Shown here one piece after another: positions 58,499-64,000 of a DNA stretch of 64,000 nucleotides. Source of the DNA: Cytobacillus firmus (lineage in GTDB: Bacteria; Bacillota; Bacilli; Bacillales; Cytobacillaceae); assembly GCF_023715565.1 (NCBI RefSeq), contig NZ_JAMBOJ010000011.1:1-64000 (forward strand), read 5' to 3'. Position numbers and translations under genes: made by a program. The notes under the pieces are model-generated. The model ran no database searches. It saw only the letters and a program-made list of their open reading frames with translations, and had not been told where the DNA came from. Positions within the stretch are counted from its first letter, which is position 1; the number at the start of each line of letters is the position of its first letter.

Positions 58499-61023
58499 TA
58501 ATTACCACCCCCCACACGATTATGCCGACTTTCAAGATCAGCTAATTTAATTGAAATGCTCCTTGCATCCCTTTCATTTCGGACATTTGGCATATGAAGA
58601 TGAATTTGTTTGGTTACTTCTCCCGCCGGTACATTTGAGCCTGGCATGTTATCCGCAATTTTCTGTCCGATCATTCCTAAAACGGATGGAGAAAGTGGGA
58701 TAGCTGCTTCATCATACATTTTGTTATCCCCTAATCCATAAAGACCTGGGCTATTTGGAGGAACAATACCACCCTTTGCCAGCCATTGAACATCAAAGTC
58801 AGGATACTGCACACCCATAAATCCCGTTTTCATTGATACACTTACTTTCGGAAGCTTCGGCTTTGGGATTTTGATTTTCATTTTGTTAAATGCTCGAACA
58901 ATTGTATCGATAATACCAAGGACTGTATCCTTTGCTGTTTCAATAGGGTTTGTAATGAAATCTTTGATTTTGTTAAAAATCGTCGATACGGTTGTCTTCA
59001 TTCCCTCAAAGATAGATACCGCCCTGTCCCTTAAACCTTGAGCAGTATTCACTACACCAGTTTTAATTGATGTAAAGATAGATTTGATGACACCGCTGAA
59101 AGACTGAAATATTGAGTTACCCCTTGTCCTGAACAGGTTAAATAATGTGATTACTGCATCAACAAAATCGTCCACAAGGTTCCATGCGCCATTCCAGGTA
59201 TTCTTGAAGAAGTTAATAATCTTGGTACCAAACTCTTTTATTAGATTTACTCCGCCCTTAACAAAGGCGCCAATGCCCTTTAAAATCCTGCCAATAAACA
59301 TCAGGTTCAGAAGGTTCCAGATAAACTCTACAGCGCCACCCAGCAATTGTTTAATGCCATCCCACATCATGGACCAATCACCAGTAAACAAGCCTGAAAA
59401 CACCTTGATGGCACCCATGATAATATCCAGCGCTCCATTAATGACTCCCTTTATGCTATCCCACACCATTTGGACAACAAAAAGAACTGCAGGCATAACA
59501 AAATCAATGACTGCCTTGATTCCATTGAATACATTTGTGACGGCCTCGAGAAATTGGGGGCCAACTTCATCCCAGAACTGCTTTATCTGAGCAATCTTTT
59601 CACCTATGAAGCTAGCAACAACCTCAAAGACCTGAAGGCCAATCTCCTTGATTTTGAGAAAGGCTCCATTTACTTTTTCTCGGAAAGTCTCAGAGTTTGT
59701 GTATGCAGCGACTAATGCTCCGACAAGTAACGCTATGCCAGCAATCACTAGTGCGATTGGAGCTGTTATCGAGCCAAAAAGTCCAGCGAGAACTCCTACA
59801 CCTTGAGCAACAAAGCCGATTATCATCAACAATGGACCAAGCGCTGCCAGAATAAGCCCGATTACTACCACAACATTCTGGGCAGTAGGAGATAGATTGT
59901 TGAACCAATCAGATAGCTGTTTAATTGCATTGTTTACTTTCGGAAGTACCCGATCTGCCATATCAAGCAAAATATGACCAAGTGGCTCTAGTGACGACAT
60001 CATTTTTCTAAATGACTTTTGAAGTCGTTCCCCAAAATTATCATGAAGTGCATCAGCTGCCCTTTGTGTAGTACCTTCTAACCCTTTAATACCCGTCTCT
60101 GCACCCGCCATTGCAAAGATGACCTTCTCTCGAAGATCTTCATACTGAGTCCCGAAAAGATCAGTTGCAAGCTGGTTCCTTAGAGTGGCATCTTCAACTT
60201 CCATCAATTTCTTAACAATTTCTTGGAAGGCCTTATTTCCTTCTTCTCCACCTTTGGCTATTTTGCCGACATACTCCTCGGCATTGAGACCCATCGACTT
60301 GTAAGCTTCTACAGTAGCTTTGTCAAGAGCTCCCATTCGCAGATGACTTTCCTTAATTGCGTCCCCAACTTTGTCTAGGGACCACGCGCCCGCATCAAAC
60401 CCTGCTTTCAGTGCATTTAAGGTTTGCTCCCCAGTATATCCAAGCTCGCTAAACTGAGGGCTATATTCACGAATTGTATCTAAGAATTCACCAGTGTAAT
60501 CAAGACCGTTTTGGAATCCCCAAGTAAGCATGTCCATGGCTTTTGAGGAATCAATCCCAAAATCCTTCATTAATTGGCCAGCTGCACGGGTGGATTCGTT
60601 TAAATCTGCATCAAACCTCTGAGATAGAAGATAAGCGCCTTTAGTTACATTAGCAAGGTCTTCTTTATTCAAATCACCGAGATTATGTTTTACATTGACT
60701 ATAGAATCCGCAACATCCTCAAGGCTTTCTCCCCAGCCATCTACCCAGACATCTTGTGCAATATCAAGGAGCTTTTGAGCTTCAGTTCTGGTAATACCCA
60801 AACCTGATTGGATTCTCCCTAAGGCAACCTGTGTGTCGTTCGCCATTTTACCGGCCGCTCCACCGACTGCAGTAAGGGGTAAGGATAAATACTTACTTAA
60901 ATTTTCTCCCGTTGTCCTAAGACTTTCGCCAACTTCACTCATTCTGGTTTGTAAATCTCGAAACCCTTGCTCCACGCCATCATCATTTATCCTGGTGTCG
61001 ATTTCAATACGGCCATCAGCCAT
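58498..61023 (-). CDS. Phage tape measure protein
   Basis: An 841-residue tape measure protein that sets tail length. The N-terminus is a coiled-coil region (GFRDLQTRMSEVGESLRTTG) typical of TP901-type tape measures, with a conserved GDLNKEDLANVTKGAYLLSQ region near 120. Hydrophobic segments in the middle (VVVVIGLILAALGPLLMIIG) are probably for membrane insertion. The C-terminal half has PITAAPIALVIAG-like and NFFKNTWNGAWN repeats. By length a short to medium tail is expected. It overlaps its neighbours at both ends. Confidence 0.93.
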   Translation of the reverse strand: MADGRIEIDTRINDDGVEQGFRDLQTRMSEVGESLRTTGENLSKYLSLPLTAVGGAAGKMANDTQVALGRIQSGLGITRTEAQKLLDIAQDVWVDGWGESLEDVADSIVNVKHNLGDLNKEDLANVTKGAYLLSQRFDADLNESTRAAGQLMKDFGIDSSKAMDMLTWGFQNGLDYTGEFLDTIREYSPQFSELGYTGEQTLNALKAGFDAGAWSLDKVGDAIKESHLRMGALDKATVEAYKSMGLNAEEYVGKIAKGGEEGNKAFQEIVKKLMEVEDATLRNQLATDLFGTQYEDLREKVIFAMAGAETGIKGLEGTTQRAADALHDNFGERLQKSFRKMMSSLEPLGHILLDMADRVLPKVNNAIKQLSDWFNNLSPTAQNVVVVIGLILAALGPLLMIIGFVAQGVGVLAGLFGSITAPIALVIAGIALLVGALVAAYTNSETFREKVNGAFLKIKEIGLQVFEVVASFIGEKIAQIKQFWDEVGPQFLEAVTNVFNGIKAVIDFVMPAVLFVVQMVWDSIKGVINGALDIIMGAIKVFSGLFTGDWSMMWDGIKQLLGGAVEFIWNLLNLMFIGRILKGIGAFVKGGVNLIKEFGTKIINFFKNTWNGAWNLVDDFVDAVITLFNLFRTRGNSIFQSFSGVIKSIFTSIKTGVVNTAQGLRDRAVSIFEGMKTTVSTIFNKIKDFITNPIETAKDTVLGIIDTIVRAFNKMKIKIPKPKLPKVSVSMKTGFMGVQYPDFDVQWLAKGGIVPPNSPGLYGLGDNKMYDEAAIPLSPSVLGMIGQKIADNMPGSNVPAGEVTKQIHLHMPNVRNERDARSISIKLADLESRHNRVGGGN

Positions 61024-61636
61024 CTTTCTTCACCACCTTGGCGTTTGCTCTGAAAGTATGAGCCAGAGCATCAAAAGCACTATCGATTTGTTCAGCTGCA
61101 GGGCGATCATCGAGTGAATACAATCTTTTCATTTTTTGAACATGCTCGATGTATTCTCTAGAGGACTCCTTGCTATTAGGAACCTTCATTTCTCTGTAAC
61201 CAATGACTTGTTTAAGCTTTGATTTATCATCTAAATGGGATAACAAGGCATTAAACTTCTTCCAATGCAGTTTTCCATGCATCTCAAAGAGATCGATTTT
61301 GTAACACGCAAAAAAAGACGCATAAATAAGATCAGCGTCCTTTTTGAAATCATATATTTTCTTTTTCTTTTCACTTTGCTCATCCAGGTTGATATCCAGA
61401 AACTCTTTCATCAGGAACTTAAAGAGCTCAAACCCTTCTTCCCACGATTGGTAATTTGAAATTTCCTCAACCACAAGCATAGTGATTGCCAAAAACGGTT
61501 TTTCTTCCTCAAAAAAGGTATCGTCATCAAACATTTCGAATAACCGCAGCACGTTATCAAACGCTAAATCAACATGATAAACCTTTCCTTCCCATTCGAA
61601 TGAATCCTCGAATTCATCCGTAAGGAGAAAACTCAT
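61016..61636 (-). CDS. Tail assembly chaperone, Gp15 family
   Basis: A 206-residue protein starting MSFLLTDEFEDSFEWEGKVY, matching the Phage_Gp15 family, which sits directly upstream of the tape measure and is the frameshift-type gpGT counterpart. The middle has KKKKIYDFKKDADLIYASFF and the C-terminal part is helical. Start overlaps the upstream chaperone's stop by four bases (ATGA), suggesting coupling rather than programmed frameshifting. Confidence 0.82.
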   Translation of the reverse strand: MSFLLTDEFEDSFEWEGKVYHVDLAFDNVLRLFEMFDDDTFFEEEKPFLAITMLVVEEISNYQSWEEGFELFKFLMKEFLDINLDEQSEKKKKIYDFKKDADLIYASFFACYKIDLFEMHGKLHWKKFNALLSHLDDKSKLKQVIGYREMKVPNSKESSREYIEHVQKMKRLYSLDDRPAAEQIDSAFDALAHTFRANAKVVKKDG

Positions 61637-62058
61637 CGTTTATTTCCGTTATGGAGCTGCTTTTTATGCTTAGTGTATTTATGTGCACGTTCATTGCGCA
61701 CTTTATTGGTTTTTTCTCCAACTAATTCGGCCAGGAATTCAACAAGATCCATCATGTTAAATAGCGAACGACCCGACTGCTCATATAACTTATTGAAACT
61801 GCCATCACCCAGCAATTTATCAATAGTCTTCTTTGTTAGGTCAATAGCATGGTCAAACTGTTTTAGCTCATCGTCTTTTCCTAATTCGCTGGTATTTACA
61901 GACTGCATGTTTTGCGATTCGGCATAAAACTCATTGAAAGACTTTCGATATTCTTTTAGCTTGGCGTCAGAAAAATCGATTTTATATAATTCACCATTGA
62001 TCTTTAATTCTTCATAGGATTTCTTAAAATCAAATGACCGCATTGTCATAATATCCAC
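61633..62058 (-). CDS. Tail assembly chaperone (gpG-like)
   Basis: A 141-residue helical protein (SFDFKKSYEELKINGELYKI; TKKTIDKLLGDGSFNKLYEQ; RSLFNMMDLVEFLAELVGEK) between the major tail protein terminator and the Gp15-like gene. Size and place match the first tail chaperone of siphoviruses. It ends KKQLHNGNKR, highly basic. Translation of the next gene is coupled by a four-base overlap. Confidence 0.75.
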   Translation of the reverse strand: MDIMTMRSFDFKKSYEELKINGELYKIDFSDAKLKEYRKSFNEFYAESQNMQSVNTSELGKDDELKQFDHAIDLTKKTIDKLLGDGSFNKLYEQSGRSLFNMMDLVEFLAELVGEKTNKVRNERAHKYTKHKKQLHNGNKR

Positions 62059-62067
62059 CCTTTCAAG

Positions 62068-62093
62068 TAAAAAAGAGCCGCTTTGAACGGCTC
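62068..62093 (-). terminator. Terminator after the major tail protein gene
   Basis: Minus strand GAGCCG pairs with CGGCTC around TTCAAAG, then six T. Within the late operon it would make major tail protein mRNA more abundant than the following chaperone mRNA. Confidence 0.82.
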
Positions 62094-62101
62094 TCAGTTT
62101 A

Positions 62102-62542
62102 TTATCCAGCTACTGGAGGAGTATAATCCGGCTTACCATTGAAGTGGATCTCAAATGAAATTTCACCTTTTGCCCCGGCGTCCCCAGACGGCTGACTAAT
62201 ATTTGCAATCGTGCAATCACCTTCGAAAATGCCACCATCAGGCTCTGTCCACCTGAATTGCGTGCGGCGAGAGTTACCGAGTTCCAACACTTTGCTGAAA
62301 ATATAATCTTGTGCAGCGTCACCATAATTGCGGTGACCAGAAAAGGAAAGGACAGTTTGAGCACCAATCACATCGGTTTCTCCGTATCCATCTCCATCCA
62401 TGTATTTGTCCTGGGACAATTCTTCATTGTTTGCAGGTTCTGCAGATGTAATACCAACTGCAATCCTTGCAAAAGTTCCTGGATCTACACCAGGCGTTGT
62501 ACTGATTTCAAATTTGTGTTTATTCATCAATTCAAAAGCCAT
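62102..62542 (-). CDS. Phage major tail protein
   Basis: A 146-residue tube protein of the A118/TP901 style. It starts MAFELMNKHKFEISTTPGVD and includes GYGETDVIGAQTVLSFSGHR, RRTQFRWTEPDGGIFEGDCT and GDAGAKGEISFEIHFNGKPD, the usual major tail protein beta-sheet pattern with a Gly-rich end. GGAGGG precedes the ATG. It is followed by an internal terminator and the chaperone genes. Confidence 0.85.
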   Translation of the reverse strand: MAFELMNKHKFEISTTPGVDPGTFARIAVGITSAEPANNEELSQDKYMDGDGYGETDVIGAQTVLSFSGHRNYGDAAQDYIFSKVLELGNSRRTQFRWTEPDGGIFEGDCTIANISQPSGDAGAKGEISFEIHFNGKPDYTPPVAG

Positions 62543-62553
62543 TTGGTTCCCTC

Positions 62554-62937
62554 CTATTCAAGCTCTGCTGTAAAGAGAGCCGTGTAAATATATTCGGCAT
62601 GCTCGGTTTTTTCAACGAAATTAGGCAATGTGTAACATTCACATTTTATAAAAGAAAAACTTCCATCAGAGGATACAATCTCCCCTTTTGACAGTCCATC
62701 CAGAGCCTTAAATATTGCCTGTATCGTGTTATAGCAAGCTATGTGACTTTTATCCTTCACAAGGATTTGAAAGCTGAAATCTGCCGTTTTTCCTTCGATA
62801 AAACGGGTGTTTATTGTTGAAGGTGTTTGCCGGATTGCAACCGCTGATGAATCGCTATCTAAAACAGGTGAATTAATTGGTGCATTCAGCTGCACGTTGT
62901 CTTCGATGTATTCCATGACTCTTAAAAGAAAATCCAT
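62554..62937 (-). CDS. Phage minor capsid / tail terminator protein (Minor_capsid_3 type)
   Basis: A 127-residue protein. ATG 62937 (MDFLLRVMEYIEDNVQLNAP) is chosen; the frame is open 67 codons further but that part overlaps the upstream gene and is not conserved-looking. The sequence has a tail-terminator-like plan with TADFSFQILVKDKSHIACYN and LDGLSKGEIVSSDGSFSFIK. It lies between a head-tail closure gene and the major tail protein, as usual. Confidence 0.75.
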   Translation of the reverse strand: MDFLLRVMEYIEDNVQLNAPINSPVLDSDSSAVAIRQTPSTINTRFIEGKTADFSFQILVKDKSHIACYNTIQAIFKALDGLSKGEIVSSDGSFSFIKCECYTLPNFVEKTEHAEYIYTALFTAELE

Positions 62938-62947
62938 TGCCAACCAC

Positions 62948-63313
62948 CTACAATCTACTGAAATAATCCAGGTAATTTCTCTGCACGTCTTCAATCCAAC
63001 CTTCTTTTCTTCGGGCTTTTGCCGCTTCGAACCATAGTGCCTGGGCGTTTGGGTTAACTTCTTTCCTGAAATTAATATCCGGATTATAGTAAAGCTTTCT
63101 CGCATATTTTGTGCTCCAATACAGTCTTCCCTTACCAACTAAACTAGAACGGATAGATGACCGCTCAAGCTCACCGGTATCTTTAGGAATAAAATAATTG
63201 GAGTCTTTCAGGACGTCGTTATCCAATTGCAGCTGGGTGGCACGCAGAGACCTGTCATGCCGCCGCCTCAGCCCCGGAATGTTAAGGGATGTTTGGACGT
63301 TAAACTGAATCAT
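62948..63313 (-). CDS. Phage minor capsid / tail completion protein (Minor_capsid_2 type)
   Basis: A 121-residue basic protein (GLRRRHDRSLRATQLQLDND; FIPKDTGELERSSI; YWSTKYARKLYYNPDI) with the PxDTGxLxxS and YAxxxxY patterns of HK97 gp10-like/Minor_capsid_2 proteins. It starts one base after the stop of the previous gene. Confidence 0.8.
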   Translation of the reverse strand: MIQFNVQTSLNIPGLRRRHDRSLRATQLQLDNDVLKDSNYFIPKDTGELERSSIRSSLVGKGRLYWSTKYARKLYYNPDINFRKEVNPNAQALWFEAAKARRKEGWIEDVQRNYLDYFSRL

Positions 63314-63646
63314 TTAAACCAACTCCACTTCGTAATGGTGGAGAGAAAAGGCGTGAACTGAATTAACCTTGTTTACCGTCATCGTTTGACCTTGGAAAGT
63401 CACCTTGGATTTCTCTTTGAATACGAATGGTGCCTCAGAGGACGAGTTCACAACATCAAAAAAGAGCAAAGACTGAAAAGCCTTTTGCTCTGCGATGTTA
63501 GAACGTTTAATATTCGAAACCGGTTGAACCAGGACATTTGAAAGAGTAATAGGCTGCTTGTATTCTTCATCCATCCTGCCCCTTCCCAAATACTCCTCAT
63601 AGGTTACAGAGTGGATTAAAACCATTTTAGGAATAGGCTTAACCAA
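63314..63646 (-). CDS. Phage minor capsid protein (Minor_capsid_1 type)
   Basis: A 110-residue protein (IPKMVLIHSVTYEEYLGRGR; FFDVVNSSSEAPFVFKEKSK) resembling the minor capsid protein 1 / head-tail joining family of Listeria A118-like phages. It overlaps the connector gene by eight bases and is followed without gap by the next gene. Confidence 0.75.
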   Translation of the reverse strand: MVKPIPKMVLIHSVTYEEYLGRGRMDEEYKQPITLSNVLVQPVSNIKRSNIAEQKAFQSLLFFDVVNSSSEAPFVFKEKSKVTFQGQTMTVNKVNSVHAFSLHHYEVELV

Positions 63647-64000
63647 TGACTGTCACTCCTCCATTTAGGAAGCCGGTTGCCCTAAGGTATGATACAGCAG
63701 CCGGACTAATTGGAGTTGCGGCATTTCCACCCTCGGAATAACTGAAGGCTCCAACGGAAACATTAGCAGGACCGCTTATCCCATGGACAACGGCCTCACC
63801 TACACTAGACAGATACTCAATTTGAGCAGCCGCTGCCTTTTTAAAGTTCAGCTGAATTACTTGGTGCATAGAATCAAGATCACGACCAACAACAGCATAA
63901 TTAGTAATATGGTCAATTGAATCACACGCCCTCTCTAATAAACGAGGAAAGGCATCCGCATTTACTGGGGTGCCCTTGTATACGTCAGTATAAAAAGTTT
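63639..64000 (-). CDS. Phage head-tail connector protein, cut by the window edge
   Basis: The frame is open to base 64000 and reads FYTDVYKGTPVNADAFPRLL, then ERACDSIDHITNYAVVGRDL, down to a Gly/Ala-rich end (YLRATGFLNGGVTVIG). The pattern Y-x-G-x-P-V...FP-RL-L-ERA-DxID-x-T is that of phage head-tail connector (DNA-packaging) proteins. The 5' end lies outside the window, and the internal ATG at 63869 is not the real start. Confidence 0.75.
   Translation of the reverse strand, partial: TFYTDVYKGTPVNADAFPRLLERACDSIDHITNYAVVGRDLDSMHQVIQLNFKKAAAAQIEYLSSVGEAVVHGISGPANVSVGAFSYSEGGNAATPISPAAVSYLRATGFLNGGVTVIG

Larger units (their letters stand above)
45812..64000 (-). mobile_element. Siphovirus-type prophage, left part
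   Basis: From the right edge leftwards the order is head-tail connector, minor capsid/tail completion genes, major tail protein, two tail chaperones, tape measure, Dit, tail-tip/endopeptidase, holin and amidase. This is a normal siphovirus late operon (A118/TP901-like style). Beyond lysis (46.1-51.2 kb) are small accessory genes. The left end is placed at the groEL tail. Integrase, repressor, replication and head genes must lie beyond the window. No lesion is visible in the structural genes. Confidence 0.85.

Noticed and set aside
61016..62058. Programmed -1 frameshift between the two tail chaperones
   Set aside because: The genes overlap by ATGA with the second starting at its own ATG; no clear slippery heptamer near the overlap was seen, so coupled translation is the simpler reading.
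1..64000. CRISPR arrays, tRNA or rRNA genes
   Set aside because: No regularly spaced direct repeats and no tRNA-like cloverleaf or rRNA segment was noticed on reading; a program scan would be needed to exclude a tRNA fully.

Overview
The window looks like a chromosomal segment of a low-to-mid G+C Bacillaceae (Bacillus/Cytobacillus-like). Supporting signs are the yeaC-yeaD-yebA-guaA-pbuG gene order known from Bacillus subtilis, ptsG-glcT, two purine riboswitches, a Yuk/Ess-type type VII secretion (T7SS) locus, a fused OpuF-type osmolyte transporter and strong AGGAGG-type ribosome binding sites.

Layout. 1-127: 3' end of an IS3-like element. 162-3.3 kb: glucose PTS permease under GlcT antitermination. 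3.4-6.9 kb: pbuG and guaA, each behind a guanine-type purine riboswitch with its own intrinsic terminator. 7-11.3 kb: MoxR ATPase / DUF58 / transglutaminase-like operon. 11.6-16.9 kb: secreted lipase-like hydrolase, DUF2207 membrane protein and a transglutaminase-like lipoprotein. 17-32.9 kb: a complete T7SS. One promoter lies upstream of esxA and an internal terminator follows it. The order is then esaB, essB, essC, esaA, essA, two small helical LXG partner proteins, an LXG effector with a glycine-zipper C-terminus, and a tail of five genes (two related soluble proteins, a small membrane protein, two DUF5381 paralogues) that probably includes immunity. 33.3-38.6 kb: orphan ABC binding lipoprotein, M14 carboxypeptidase, and OpuF-like ATPase plus permease/binding-protein fusion. 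38.8-41 kb: five small proteins sharing an unusual Asn/Gly motif beside a Pro/Tyr/Gly-rich coat-like protein, probably spore related. 41.1-43.4 kb: remains of a second LXG locus (5'-truncated toxin with adjacent candidate immunity gene, and a divergent orphan pair of LXG partner genes). 43.6-45.3 kb: DUF4317 protein and a VOC gene broken by one stop codon. 45.4-45.6 kb: dispersed repeat.

From about 45.8 kb to the right edge lies a prophage whose late genes read leftwards: head-tail connector (cut by the edge), minor capsid/tail completion proteins, major tail protein, two chaperones, tape measure, Dit, tail-tip protein, holin and LysM-amidase. Beyond the lysis genes is an accessory zone with unfamiliar small genes, including a three-gene candidate cassette at 48.1-49.9 kb. 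At 45.81 kb the end of a groEL-like reading frame (ending MGGMM) followed by a strong terminator suggests the phage integrated in the 3' end of groEL, with the main part of groEL expected beyond the right edge.

The most interesting items are the glycine-zipper LXG effector with its unusual five-gene tail, the five-member motif family at 38.8-40.7 kb, the proposed groEL attachment site, the prophage accessory cassette, and a probable ATT start codon in opuFB. All family names come from reading the protein sequences; no searches were run.
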